Source of the DNA: Alphaproteobacteria bacterium
Lineage (GTDB): Bacteria; Pseudomonadota; Alphaproteobacteria; Micavibrionales; Micavibrionaceae
Reading direction: 5' to 3'
NCBI GenBank assembly: GCA_024275825.1
Contig: JAJRYK010000020.1
Location: forward strand, 62,001-126,000
DNA length: 64,000 nucleotides
In this document: positions 1 to 8,904 of the stretch, piece after piece
How the letters are laid out: each line of letters opens with the position of its first letter
How positions within the stretch are numbered: position 1 is the first letter of the stretch
Made by a program: the position numbers and the translations under genes
Notes under the pieces: model-generated
Told to the model about the DNA's origin: nothing
Database searches by the model: none
Seen by the model: the letters and a program-made list of their open reading frames with translations, nothing else

Positions 1-72
1 TATTTATTAATGACGTATCTTTCATACTCGAACAGTCAAGGTCAACCCTAGAAAGCTTGAGAAGGTTTGTAA

Positions 73-1374
73 ATGGCAGATTTATTTGTTGCAGAGCAAA
101 CAGCGCAAGAGCCAGCCAATCGTCCATTGGCGGATCGGCTGCGGCCGAAGGCGCTGGATGAGATTGTCGGGCAGGATCACCTGGTCGGCGAGGATGCACC
201 ATTGATGCGCATGCTGGCGGGCGGACATTTATCCTCGCTGATTCTCTGGGGTCCGCCGGGATGTGGCAAGACGACGATGGCGCGCATTCTGGCCAATCAT
301 ACGGATCTGCATTTTGAGCAGCTATCGGCGATTTTTTCGGGAGAGAAAGAGCTGCGCAGCGTTTTTGATGCAGCGAAGATCAGGCGGCAAAACGGGCAAG
401 GGACGCTGCTGTTTGTGGATGAGATTCATCGCTTTAATAAATCGCAGCAAGATGCGTTCCTGCCGGTGGTTGAGGATGGCACGATTATCTTGATCGGTGC
501 CACGACGGAAAATCCGTCTTTTGAGCTGAATGCGGCGCTGCTCTCGCGGGCGCAAGTTTATGTGCTTAAGCGATTGGATGATGCGGCGCTGGAGAAATTA
601 TTGGTGCGGGCGGAAGGTGACACGGGCAAGACTCTGCCGCTGGATGACCATGCACGCATGACGCTCAAGGCGATGGCCGATGGTGACGGGCGCTATGTTT
701 TGAGCATGGCGGAACAGCTTTTCGCGCAAGGCTCATCAGGGGAAATATTAGATACGGAAGCGCTGCTGGCACTCGTGCAGCGCCGCGCGCCGCTCTATGA
801 TAAGGGCAATGAGGCGCATTATAATTTGATCAGCGCGTTTCATAAGGCGCTGCGGGCATCGGACGCGGATGGTGCGCTTTACTGGATGGCGCGCATGCTT
901 GCGGGCGGTGAAGACCCGGATTATATATTGCGGCGCATGACGTGCGTGGCCTCGGAGGATATATCAAATGCTGATCCGCATGCGCTGCCGCTGGTGATGG
1001 CGGCGTGGCAGGCTTATGAGCGCTTGGGTCTGCCGGAAGGCGAGCTGGCGATGGCCCAGGCCTGCACGTATCTGGCTTGCGCGCCGAAATCAAATGCGAG
1101 CTATATGGCGCTGAAAGCTGCGAAGCAGGCGGCGCAGGATACAGGATCATTAATGCCGCCAAAACACGCAATGAACGCACCGACGAAATTGATGAAGCAA
1201 GAGGGGCATTCTCTGGGCTATCAGTACGACCATGACACGCCGGAGGGATTTTCCGGGCAGAGCTATTTCCCGGAGAGTTTGCCACGGCAGGTATTCTACC
1301 AGCCGGTTGAGCGCGGTTTTGAACGGGAAATTAAGAAGAGGTTGGAGTATTGGGCGAAGCGTCGGAAGGGGTAG
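73..1374 (+). CDS. rarA: Replication-associated recombination protein A (RarA/MgsA), AAA+ ATPase
   Basis: RarA is a clamp-loader-like AAA+ ATPase acting at stalled replication forks. The 433-residue protein shows Walker A GPPGCGKT at about residues 60-67, Walker [10 protein letters not shown] at about 112-121 and a sensor-1 segment [11 protein letters not shown]. The C-terminal half carries the MgsA tetramerisation region, ending in typical family sequence ([10 protein letters not shown]..., [11 protein letters not shown]). Length matches the family (about 440). The ATG at 73 is preceded by GAGAAGG. Its 3' end overlaps the convergent transporter gene by 44 bases. No LexA-type box is evident in the 72 bases upstream. 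The assignment is secure; nothing unusual is seen. Confidence 0.95.
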   Translation: MADLFVAEQTAQEPANRPLADRLRPKALDEIVGQDHLVGEDAPLMRMLAGGHLSSLILWGPPGCGKTTMARILANHTDLHFEQLSAIFSGEKELRSVFDAAKIRRQNGQGTLLFVDEIHRFNKSQQDAFLPVVEDGTIILIGATTENPSFELNAALLSRAQVYVLKRLDDAALEKLLVRAEGDTGKTLPLDDHARMTLKAMADGDGRYVLSMAEQLFAQGSSGEILDTEALLALVQRRAPLYDKGNEAHYNLISAFHKALRASDADGALYWMARMLAGGEDPDYILRRMTCVASEDISNADPHALPLVMAAWQAYERLGLPEGELAMAQACTYLACAPKSNASYMALKAAKQAAQDTGSLMPPKHAMNAPTKLMKQEGHSLGYQYDHDTPEGFSGQSYFPESLPRQVFYQPVERGFEREIKKRLEYWAKRRKG

Positions 1375-2239
1375 CGTGCTCACTTCTAATCAAATAAATA
1401 CCGCTCGCAATAATGATGGCGGCGCCAGTGAGCATCCACAGATCGGGAAGATCATCAAAAAGCAGTGCCCCTAGAATCACGCCCCAGATCATTTGCGTAT
1501 ATTGAACCGGCGCAACAAGGGAGGCATCAGCCATGTGATAGGCGCGCGATACTGTGATGAAGCCAATGACAATCGCAACGGCTGAAATCACCAAGGGGAT
1601 AATGTGCGCCGGAGCAAACGGGACGTAGTCCCCAATCGTAAATGTTAGCACTGTCATGGGTAAAACGGCGATGGCTAACGGATAAAAACCGGTCGCGATG
1701 TCGCTAGGGTTTTTCATGGTGCGCATCATGCTGTGCATAACGGAAAAGCACAGCGGGGCGCCGAGCAACATAAGAAATGTCAGAATGCTGATATCGCTTT
1801 CCCATGGTCGAAAGGCGATGAGGACGCCGGTGAAGCCAGCGGCCATTGCGATCCATCTGTTCCAGCTTACGTGTTCCTTAAACATAGGAATGGCGATCAG
1901 GGTCATCATAAAGGGAGAGAGGAAGATCACTGTATAGACGCTGGTCAGCGGCATGATGGAGAAAAAATAAACAATCAGCATGCTGCCAAGGAAATTCATA
2001 GCGCCGCGTATGAGGTGCGCTTTAGTATTAAGCGGGTCTTTGAGCTGTTTTATGCCCCCCAGTTTTGGCGCAAGCAAAAGAAAAATCACACTAGCGATTC
2101 CTAAATCACCCCAAACAATTTGGTAAACTGAATAATATGGTGTGATGACTTTTACAGCCGCATCTGACACAGAGAAGGCGATATAGGCCACTAAGCCTAA
2201 AAGAAGGGCTTTATATGTATGGGATAAACGCGTAAACAT
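1331..2239 (-). CDS. EamA/DMT-family inner-membrane transporter
   Basis: A 302-residue, very hydrophobic protein with about ten predicted membrane segments in two EamA-type halves (for example GLVAYIAFSVSDAAVKVI near the start and PVQYTQMIWGVILGALLF in the second half). This is typical of drug/metabolite exporters of the RhaT/YdcZ superfamily; the substrate cannot be told. The open frame extends 66 codons further upstream, but that extension is hydrophilic, not family-like, and would run through the divergent crcB, so the ATG at 2239-2237 (MFTRLSHTYKALLLG) is chosen. The gene lies back to back with crcB, 24 bases apart, so both promoters must sit in or near that short gap. Confidence 0.85.
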   Translation of the reverse strand: MFTRLSHTYKALLLGLVAYIAFSVSDAAVKVITPYYSVYQIVWGDLGIASVIFLLLAPKLGGIKQLKDPLNTKAHLIRGAMNFLGSMLIVYFFSIMPLTSVYTVIFLSPFMMTLIAIPMFKEHVSWNRWIAMAAGFTGVLIAFRPWESDISILTFLMLLGAPLCFSVMHSMMRTMKNPSDIATGFYPLAIAVLPMTVLTFTIGDYVPFAPAHIIPLVISAVAIVIGFITVSRAYHMADASLVAPVQYTQMIWGVILGALLFDDLPDLWMLTGAAIIIASGIYLIRSEHATPSDASPNTPTSS

Positions 2240-2263
2240 ATCGAAGAGATATAAGAGGTTATA

Positions 2264-2647
2264 ATGATCAACACAATAGCCATGATTGCCGCTGGTGGCG
2301 CGCTGGGCGCGGTGATGCGCTACGGCGTTAATGTCTGGAGTTTTAAGGTGTTTGGGGATGGCTTTCCCTGGGGCACGTTGGGCGTGAATGTGATTGGCTC
2401 GTTTGTGATGGGTTTGCTGATTGCTGTATTTGCGCATTTCTGGCAGCCCTCGCCAGAGGTTAAAGCGCTGCTCGTGACGGGGTTTCTGGGCGCGTTTACG
2501 ACCTTTTCGACCTTTTCACTGGATGTGGCGGTGATGTGGGAGCGTCACGCTTTGGCGCCGATGGCGCTTTATATCGCGGCCTCGGTTATCCTATCTATCA
2601 CCGCATTGTTTGCAGCCATGAGCTTAATACGATATATAGCCGCATGA
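2264..2647 (+). CDS. crcB: Fluoride exporter CrcB/Fluc
   Basis: A 127-residue Fluc channel half that exports fluoride across the inner membrane as an antiparallel dimer. Family hallmarks are present: the N-terminal GGALGAVMRYGV, the GTLGVNVIGSFVMG motif with its conserved Asn and Gly residues, and GFLGAFTTFSTFS with the Phe/Thr/Ser residues that line the pore. Four membrane segments are evident. It overlaps the next gene by ATGA, so translation is probably coupled. No fluoride riboswitch was recognised in the 24-base gap upstream; it would not fit there. Confidence 0.93.
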   Translation: MINTIAMIAAGGALGAVMRYGVNVWSFKVFGDGFPWGTLGVNVIGSFVMGLLIAVFAHFWQPSPEVKALLVTGFLGAFTTFSTFSLDVAVMWERHALAPMALYIAASVILSITALFAAMSLIRYIAA

Positions 2648-3723
2648 GCGAAAATACAGACATCACAGACAAGCCTAAATCAGGCGTCACACACATCACG
2701 GTCAGCGATGATGATGACGGGCAGCGGCTTGATCGCTGGTTGAAGCGCTATGTGCCGGATATCCCCTATGGCCTTGCGCAAAAGCTGATCCGTAAGGGGC
2801 AGTTCCGCGTGGATGGTAAGCGCGCGCGCGGCGAGACGAAATTGGTCGCTGGGCAGAGTGTGCGCATTCCCCCCATAAAGCCTGATAAGCCCGCAGAGCA
2901 TCGTTTTAAGCCGGAGAAACAGATTCTCAGTAATGCCGATATCGGTTTTATCAAATCATTGGTGATTTATGATGACGGCGATATTATCGCGCTGAACAAG
3001 CCTCACGGGCTGGCGGTGCAGGGCGGTACGAATACGACGCGCCATGTTGATGGTATGCTGGATGGCTTGATCAATAAGGATGGCGTGCGGCCGCGCCTCG
3101 TGCACCGTTTGGACAAGGATACGAGCGGGGTGCTATTGCTCGCGCGCTCTAGTCATGTGGCAAGAAAGCTCGGTCAAATGTTTAAGGGTAGGGATATCAA
3201 AAAGCTCTATTGGGCGATTGTCACGCCGCGGCCAGAGCTGTTTCGCGGCGCAGTGAATGCAGCGTTGATTAAGGCGGGTGGGGCAAATAAAGAGCGCATG
3301 GTGGTCGATACCAAGAACGGCAAGCGCGCGCTGACTGAATATATAATTTTGGAGCATATGGGTGATCAGGCGGCCTTCGTTGCTTTTTGGCCGCGCACCG
3401 GGCGCACGCACCAAATCCGTGTGCATGCGGAAGTGATGGGCAGCCCTATTTTGGGCGATGTGAAATATAGAGGTGCGCTGGCGCCCGAAGAGCGTCAACA
3501 TGGCAGTGGGTCAGACGTTGTGACGGGCCTTGCCGGACTAGACCATGTTGATTATGCGCGCCGTTTGCATTTGCATGCGCAGCGCCTGATGTTCAACCAT
3601 CCAACGCAAAAGGGCATGGTGGATATTGCCGCGCCCTTGTCGCCAGAGCTGGCAAAAAGCTGGAAAGCCTTTGGCTTTAGCACATCCTATAAAGATGATC
3701 CGTTCGATGATGTTGATGCGTAG
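2644..3723 (+). CDS. rluC: 23S rRNA pseudouridine synthase, RluC/RluD family
   Basis: A 359-residue RNA-modifying enzyme converting uridines of 23S rRNA to pseudouridine. An N-terminal S4 RNA-binding domain (RLDRWLKRYVPDIPYGLAQK, about residues 25-75) is followed by the synthase domain with the RluA-family motif HRLDKDTSGVLLLAR; the catalytic Asp is about residue 157. RTGRTHQIRVH is also present. The start is ATG 2644 in the ATGA overlap with crcB; the frame is open further upstream but runs through crcB. RluC, which makes Psi955/2504/2580 in E. coli, is more likely than RluD by overall layout, but the exact target sites are inferred. Confidence 0.9.
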   Translation: MSENTDITDKPKSGVTHITVSDDDDGQRLDRWLKRYVPDIPYGLAQKLIRKGQFRVDGKRARGETKLVAGQSVRIPPIKPDKPAEHRFKPEKQILSNADIGFIKSLVIYDDGDIIALNKPHGLAVQGGTNTTRHVDGMLDGLINKDGVRPRLVHRLDKDTSGVLLLARSSHVARKLGQMFKGRDIKKLYWAIVTPRPELFRGAVNAALIKAGGANKERMVVDTKNGKRALTEYIILEHMGDQAAFVAFWPRTGRTHQIRVHAEVMGSPILGDVKYRGALAPEERQHGSGSDVVTGLAGLDHVDYARRLHLHAQRLMFNHPTQKGMVDIAAPLSPELAKSWKAFGFSTSYKDDPFDDVDA

Positions 3724-3732
3724 TTGTTTTTT

Positions 3733-3833
3733 ACCACAGAGAACACAGGGGACACGGAGAAAAGGCACAGAGGTTTTTTGAATGTTTCTTCTGTGAAAAC
3801 GCCGTGATCTTTGTGCCCTCTGTGGTGCCCCTC
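3733..3833. repeat. Heptamer-like CACAGAG/ACACGGAG repeat with inverted arms
   Basis: Between rluC and the AsmA-like gene lies an about 100-base block built of near-7-base units (ACCACAG, AGAACAC, AGGGGAC, ACGGAGA...). Its second half reads as the inverse (TTTGTGCCCTCTGTGGT), so the block can fold back on itself. The same word family recurs at about 50380-50415 in front of ligA. It is not coding. Similar CACAGAG-rich intergenic repeats are known from several bacterial phyla; their function is unknown. Confidence 0.6.
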
Positions 3834-3915
3834 TTTTTCTGAGTGATTGCGCTAATGTGAGAGGTGACAGTGTGCTTCAGACATGGTTATAATCATGCCC
3901 GAAAAGAGAGAAAAA

Positions 3916-5700
3916 ATGAACGAAGATACAAAACCCGAAATTTCAAAAGCCCCGTGGTATACGCGGCTGTTTAAATGGGTGTTTTTTATTAGTGCTTTTG
4001 TACTGATCATGCTCACTGTTTTGGCCAATATTGGCGGGAATGGTGAGTTTTACAAAGAGTCGATTGAGAGCTATGTGCGCGGCGCGACGGGGTATCATGC
4101 GCGCGTTGAAACGCTCAATAACGTCTCGTTTTTCCCCAGCATTGAATTTGATTTCGAAGGATTAACGCTGCATCAAAATCTGGAGGAAGAGGTGCCGGTT
4201 GGCGGCCTCGCCTCTGCGCGGTTTAGGGCCGGGTTTTGGGATGTGATGTTTAAGACCGGCAAGATAAAAACGCTGGAGCTGCGCGGTTTTTCTGCGCTGC
4301 CCAGTGTGTTCACAAACAAGGCGCTACAAATTGAATCTGTCACGATTGATGAAAATTACCTGGATGAAAGTCCTCAAGCTGCGCTGTTGCTTAAGGGAAA
4401 GATCGGCGATGACACGCTGGCGGTGCGGATGAATCTCGATGTTTTTGGGCAGGGGCAGGGCAAAAAATATCGCTTTAGCACAGCCAGTGGGTTTGAGGGA
4501 TCTGTTGGCGCGCTGCGCCTGTCCGGCGCAGTGAAGGACGGCGTTTTTGAACAGTTGACGCTGGCGCTCGGTGACAAGCCTGTTATCACGGGCAAACTAG
4601 CACTTAAGCGCAAAGCGGCTTCAGAGCTTGTTGTGCAGGGTGAGTGGGAGGTTTCCGAGCATCAAACACAGATCAAGCATAATCTGGTTTTTATTACTGG
4701 CGAACATGGGCGCGGGTTGAAGGGTGATATTCAAAGCGCCGCGTTTCATATGTCTGACTTTGGCAAGGACTCGCAGCTGCAGGCTTTGATCGCCGCGTAT
4801 GAGGCTGTATTGGGCGAGGGCAAAAAGTCATTCACACTGCCGCTGGCCTTCATGGATGTGGATGCACGATTTGAGCATTTTATGCTCGGCAAGGCGGATC
4901 TTGGAGATTTAACGCTAACCGCTAAAATTGTTGATCAGGCGCTGAGCCTAACAGCCGATGAGCCTTTCGCTTTTTCTGATGCGCATGTGAATATCGCGCT
5001 AAAGGCGCTGGAAGACGGGCCGGAACTGGATGTTAATATAACGCTTAAGGATTTTGATTACGGCGCGCTGCAGAAGAAATTTAATGAACAGGCCGAAGTG
5101 TCCGGCACGGCAGAGGTTATTTTAGCGCTGCGCGGCCAAGCTGCTGATTTATCCGGGCTTACTTCTAGCTTGAATGGTAAATTTACCTTTATTGGCGGCG
5201 AGGGAAAGCTGCGTACCGATTTGATTAATCTGTGGGGCGGCGGGCTGGTGAATGCGATTTTGCCGGACACGCAGCCATTGGAGCGCACGCAGGTTAATTG
5301 TGCGATCATGGATTTCACGATCAAGGATGGGCTGGCGAGCAGTAATGCGCTGTTCATGGATACTGGGCGGCTGACATTGGCGGGTGAGGGGAGCTATGAT
5401 TTGACAAAAGATGACCTGAATATCACGCTAACTCCCAAGCCCAAAGATGTTGCGCTGGGCGATATTGCCGCCAGTGTGAAGATTAGAGGCCCGCTGGGCA
5501 GTCCTTCTATCGGTCCGGATTTACGGGGTATTGGACGCAAGATTGGCGGGTTGTTGCTGGGCGCGGTTAATCCGGTATTTCTGGCTTATTCACTGACTGA
5601 TTTAGGCCTGAATGAGGACCATCCGTGTGCGGCGTATATGGCCGCAGAGGAAGAGGTGCGCGAAGTGCCGGCCGTTGGGCGCGGCGAGGCTGGTGAATAA
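3916..5700 (+). CDS. AsmA-like membrane-anchored protein
   Basis: About 594 residues. One N-terminal membrane segment (residues roughly 15-37, WVFFISAFVLIMLTVLANI) is followed by a large periplasmic region of beta-rich repeats, ending in AsmA C-terminal-type sequence (LRTDLINLWGGGLVNAILP, then LAGEGSYDLTKDDLNITLTPKP and LGSPSIGPD). AsmA-superfamily proteins are bridge-like lipid-transfer or outer-membrane biogenesis factors; a specific role is not shown here. Three in-frame ATGs exist (3883, 3895, 3916). The last is favoured because AAGAGAG lies at good distance before it. The stop overlaps the next start (TAATG), so it is co-translated with the ATP12 gene. Confidence 0.75.
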   Translation: MNEDTKPEISKAPWYTRLFKWVFFISAFVLIMLTVLANIGGNGEFYKESIESYVRGATGYHARVETLNNVSFFPSIEFDFEGLTLHQNLEEEVPVGGLASARFRAGFWDVMFKTGKIKTLELRGFSALPSVFTNKALQIESVTIDENYLDESPQAALLLKGKIGDDTLAVRMNLDVFGQGQGKKYRFSTASGFEGSVGALRLSGAVKDGVFEQLTLALGDKPVITGKLALKRKAASELVVQGEWEVSEHQTQIKHNLVFITGEHGRGLKGDIQSAAFHMSDFGKDSQLQALIAAYEAVLGEGKKSFTLPLAFMDVDARFEHFMLGKADLGDLTLTAKIVDQALSLTADEPFAFSDAHVNIALKALEDGPELDVNITLKDFDYGALQKKFNEQAEVSGTAEVILALRGQAADLSGLTSSLNGKFTFIGGEGKLRTDLINLWGGGLVNAILPDTQPLERTQVNCAIMDFTIKDGLASSNALFMDTGRLTLAGEGSYDLTKDDLNITLTPKPKDVALGDIAASVKIRGPLGSPSIGPDLRGIGRKIGGLLLGAVNPVFLAYSLTDLGLNEDHPCAAYMAAEEEVREVPAVGRGEAGE

Positions 5701-6407
5701 TGAAGCGCTTTTACAAAATTGTGAGCCATACAAAAGAGCAGGGCGGTTACGCGATTTTGCTTGATGGCAAGTCTGTTCATACACCGGCGAAGAATAAGCT
5801 GATTTGCGCGCATGAGGCTTTGGCCGATGCGGTCATGCAGGAATGGGCGGCGCAGGACGAGGCGATTGAGCCGGATAGCATGCCACTGACCCAGCTGGTG
5901 AGCACCAAAATTGATCGCGTGGGTAAAGAGCGTGCGGCGATGAGTGCGGCGATCCTGAAATATCTTAATACTGATCTTTTATGCTACCGCACCGATGAGC
6001 AACGAATGGCACAGGTGCAAAATGATGCATGGGACAAATGGCTGGATTGGTTTGCGCAAAGCCGCGGCATTCGCCTGCCCACTACCACCACCTTCAACGC
6101 CCTTCAGCATTCTGAAGAGGCTCACACCTCTATTTTGCATTATGTAAAATCAATGTGTGATGATCAGTTTACGGTTTTTCAATTGGTAACAAGCTTGAGT
6201 GGGTCGCTTGTTCTGGCGCTGGCCTTTATGGAGGGCGCGGCGAGTGCTGAGGATATCTTTAGCGCCGCCCGCGCAGAGGAGTTGTATAACGCCAAGCGCT
6301 ATAATGAAGAAAAATACGGTCCCGACCCGCTGCAAGAGAAAAAGGACATTGCCGTGAAAGCTGATTTAGCCGCGGCGGCGGTGTATTTGGCGCTGCTTTC
6401 TTCCTGA
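5700..6407 (+). CDS. ATP12-family F1-ATPase assembly chaperone
   Basis: A 235-residue soluble protein of the ATP12 family. In mitochondria ATP12 binds the F1 alpha subunit during assembly, and alphaproteobacteria carry the ancestral form. Recognisable segments are the N-terminal MKRFYKIV with YAILLDGKSVHTPAKN, the PLTQLVSTKIDRV region and the C-terminal ARAEELYNAKRYNEEKYG. The length is usual. The gene starts inside the stop codon of the AsmA-like gene. The rluC-ATP12 neighbourhood is common in alphaproteobacteria. The ATP synthase genes themselves are not in this window. Confidence 0.88.
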   Translation: MKRFYKIVSHTKEQGGYAILLDGKSVHTPAKNKLICAHEALADAVMQEWAAQDEAIEPDSMPLTQLVSTKIDRVGKERAAMSAAILKYLNTDLLCYRTDEQRMAQVQNDAWDKWLDWFAQSRGIRLPTTTTFNALQHSEEAHTSILHYVKSMCDDQFTVFQLVTSLSGSLVLALAFMEGAASAEDIFSAARAEELYNAKRYNEEKYGPDPLQEKKDIAVKADLAAAAVYLALLSS

Positions 6408-6420
6408 TCAGTCGTTAAAA

Positions 6421-6521
6421 TCCCTCCTCCCTGAGGGAGGGGGTTAGGGGGAGGGGTGAAAATCGCATATTCATCAAACATCATCACCCCCCACCTTAAT
6501 CCTCCCCCTCAGGGGGAGGAG
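6421..6521. repeat. Inverted pair of G-rich palindromic repeats (BIME-like)
   Basis: Two REP-like units in opposite orientation lie between two convergent genes: unit A at 6421-6458 and unit B at about 6485-6521, separated by about 26 bases. Each has a short palindromic head (CCTCCCTGAGGGAGG; CCTCCCCCTGAGGGGGAGG) and a G-rich tail of the form GGGTTAGGGGGAGGGG. The same head-plus-tail design is found inside murB (37616-37737). It may serve as a bidirectional terminator for the two convergent genes. No RAYT-type transposase is present in the window. Confidence 0.75.
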
Positions 6522-6523
6522 AC

Positions 6524-7081
6524 TTAGAGCCAGCGTTTTACATTTGTGATTTTTGCGTTATTTAGCGTAGCTTTTGTGCCGGTAAATAAGCGGTAGGAGA
6601 AATAGGCAACGGGCGCGCCGGCGCAGATGATGCCGCCGATAATGAACACCATTAAATTGACTTTGATATAGCTATCAAAGCAGCTGCCAAAGAGTTGTTT
6701 TAGTCCGCTCATGCTTTGCGCCTGCATGAGGGTGCTTGAGTCTACAAAACGCTCAAGACAGGGCATAAGCGGTGCATTATCAACGCTGGCATATAAATAA
6801 ACGCTGCCGACCAGTGTGGTGACGGTCATGATTAAACTGCCGATCCAGATGGTGCGGATGAGGTAGGTCATGTGGTTTTGCGTGAGGCTATCCTCATCAG
6901 CGCCGCCGCGCATGATATAGGCCGCAATGAGAACGACGAAGAACAGGATAAACGCGGCGCTTGCAAAAATGAGGGATGGCAAGAAAGAACCAAGAAGCGC
7001 GGCAATAAACAGGCCGTAAATGGTGAGCGTTTTCTTTTGCTCTGGAGCTTTTGTGTGGGCTGTTAGATCGTCATTCATCAT
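6524..7081 (-). CDS. Membrane protein of unknown function
   Basis: A 185-residue protein with a hydrophilic N-terminus (about residues 1-18) and three or four membrane segments: a long hydrophobic stretch at about 20-55 that could hold two helices, then about 72-95 and about 138-163. Two Cys residues in the loop between helices (at about PCLER and GSCFDS) could pair in the periplasm. No family was recognised; it loosely resembles DUF4870-like small membrane proteins. It overlaps mutL by ATGA, so it is the last gene of the pentapeptide-mutL-orf operon. Confidence 0.7.
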   Translation of the reverse strand: MMNDDLTAHTKAPEQKKTLTIYGLFIAALLGSFLPSLIFASAAFILFFVVLIAAYIMRGGADEDSLTQNHMTYLIRTIWIGSLIMTVTTLVGSVYLYASVDNAPLMPCLERFVDSSTLMQAQSMSGLKQLFGSCFDSYIKVNLMVFIIGGIICAGAPVAYFSYRLFTGTKATLNNAKITNVKRWL

Positions 7082-8889
7082 CGTCTCCCGAAGAGTTTTT
7101 CGATATCGGTTAAGCTTAGCTCAATGTAGGTTGGGCGGCCATGATTGCATTGGCCGGAATGGGGGGTTTGCTCCATTTGGCGCAGCAGGGCGTTCATTTC
7201 CTCGCCGTTCATTCGGCGGCCAGAACGTGCGGAGCCGTGGCAGGCCATGGTAGAGAGGATTTCATTAATTTTTTCCTCTAAATTCTGCACATCGCCGCGC
7301 TCTAGCACATCATCGGTGAGATCGAGGATGAGCTGCCGGATATTGGCTTTTCCGCCGAGAATGGCCGGAACGCTCTGCACCGCAATCGCGCCGTTACCAA
7401 AGGGTTCGATCTCTAGCCCAAGCTTTGAGAGCTGCTCCGTATGTTCCAGTAAAAGCGCGGATTGCTGCTCGTCCAGCTCGATAATTTCGGGGCTGAGCAG
7501 GCCTTGCTTTTCAATGCCACGCTCGGCGATTTGCGCCTTAAACCGCTCATAAACCAAACGTTCATGCGCGGCGTGGCCGTCAACGATGACTAAGCCATCT
7601 GCGGTTTGCGCGACGATGTAATTTTCGTGCAATTGTGCGCGGGCGGAGCCGAGGGGGAAGTTTTGTGCGGCCGGATCGTGCACCTCTTCCATCTTTGCGG
7701 CGGGGGCGGTTTGCGACATCAGCGGGCTGAAGGCTTGGAATTGCATGTGTTGCACTTCGCCCATCCCGCCGCCATAGGCATAGCTGCGTGGCACCGCGGC
7801 GGCGCTACCTCTGTGCATCGGTAGCGATGGGCCGTTATTGTTGGTGTAGCCTTCGGGGCGCATGACATCCAGCGCGCGGTCGGCGACGCTGGAGGAGCTT
7901 TGAAACCCGCCGGCATGCAGCGCGTGTTTCAGCGCGCTGATGATCATGCCACGCACCATAGCGGGGTCGCGAAAGCGCACTTCGGCTTTGGCGGGGTGGA
8001 CGTTGATGTCGACCTGCTCGCCAGGGACATTGAGGAACAGCGCCAGCATTGGGTGACGCCCGCCATGCAAAACGTCGCTATAGGCTGCGCGGACGCAGCC
8101 ATGCAGGAGCTTGTCCCGCACAGGGCGACCATTGACGAACAGATATTGATATTGGCTTGTCCCGCGATGCAGGGTCGGCAGGCCCGCAAAGCCGGAGAGT
8201 GTCATCCCTTCGCGCTCGGCCTCTATGCTCAGAGAATTCTCCCCAAATTCCCGTCCTAAGATCGCAGCGAGGCGGCCTTGCGGGTCGAGCAGGGCAGGTA
8301 GGTTTAGTGAAGTTTTCCCGTCATTGGTTAGGCGGAAAGCAATATTTGGATGGGCCATAGATAGGCGGGTGAGCGTGTCTTTCACCGCCATAGCCTCAGC
8401 GCGCTCTGTCTTAAGGAATTTTAGCCGCGCAGGTGTGGCGTAGAACAGGTCACGCACTTCGATTTTTGTACCCTTGGGGTGCGCGGAGGGGCTGGGTTCG
8501 CTCTTTTTCCCGCCTTCACAGGTGATTTCCCACGCTTCACCGCTTTCGCGATCATGGGTCATGATCTTGACGCGTGCGACAGCGCCGATGGAGGGCAAGG
8601 CCTCGCCGCGGAATCCCAGATGTTTGATGTTGAGCAAATCATCGCCCGGAAGCTTGGAGGTGGCGTGACGGTCGAGTGCGGCGCTCAGCTCTTTGCGGTT
8701 CATGCCATGGCCATCGTCATTGATGACGATTAGGCTTTTACCACCATTGCGAATATCAATCTCGATTTTGGTGGCGCCCGCATCGATTGCATTTTCGACG
8801 AGCTCTTTTACAGCCGCAGCAGGTCGCTCAATGACTTCGCCAGCGGCGATTTGGTTGACGAGTATATCTGGTAAATAACGGATACGCAT
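7078..8889 (-). CDS. mutL: DNA mismatch repair protein MutL
   Basis: A 603-residue GHKL ATPase linking MutS mismatch recognition to strand removal. N-terminal ATPase motifs are NAIDAGAT (about residues 33-40), DDGHGM (about 58-63) and GFRGEALPSIGAV (about 93-105). The C-terminal dimerisation/endonuclease domain has DGHAAHERLVYE, corresponding to the endonuclease motif DQHA-x2-E-x4-E but with Gly for Gln, and ends with ACHGSARSGRRM and CNHGRPT. The metal-ligand-type Asp, His and Glu residues are kept, so nicking activity is plausible. It lies 15 bases after the pentapeptide-repeat gene and overlaps the following membrane-protein gene. Confidence 0.96.
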   Translation of the reverse strand: MRIRYLPDILVNQIAAGEVIERPAAAVKELVENAIDAGATKIEIDIRNGGKSLIVINDDGHGMNRKELSAALDRHATSKLPGDDLLNIKHLGFRGEALPSIGAVARVKIMTHDRESGEAWEITCEGGKKSEPSPSAHPKGTKIEVRDLFYATPARLKFLKTERAEAMAVKDTLTRLSMAHPNIAFRLTNDGKTSLNLPALLDPQGRLAAILGREFGENSLSIEAEREGMTLSGFAGLPTLHRGTSQYQYLFVNGRPVRDKLLHGCVRAAYSDVLHGGRHPMLALFLNVPGEQVDINVHPAKAEVRFRDPAMVRGMIISALKHALHAGGFQSSSSVADRALDVMRPEGYTNNNGPSLPMHRGSAAAVPRSYAYGGGMGEVQHMQFQAFSPLMSQTAPAAKMEEVHDPAAQNFPLGSARAQLHENYIVAQTADGLVIVDGHAAHERLVYERFKAQIAERGIEKQGLLSPEIIELDEQQSALLLEHTEQLSKLGLEIEPFGNGAIAVQSVPAILGGKANIRQLILDLTDDVLERGDVQNLEEKINEILSTMACHGSARSGRRMNGEEMNALLRQMEQTPHSGQCNHGRPTYIELSLTDIEKLFGRR

Positions 8890-8904
8890 GCAATGAAAAT
8901 AGAC

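Noticed and set aside
830-1285. 151-codon frame antisense to rarA
   Set aside because: Pro/Ser/Arg-rich shadow translation of a secure gene.
1733-2104. 123-codon plus-strand frame inside the EamA gene
   Set aside because: Antisense to a clear membrane transporter; no family features.
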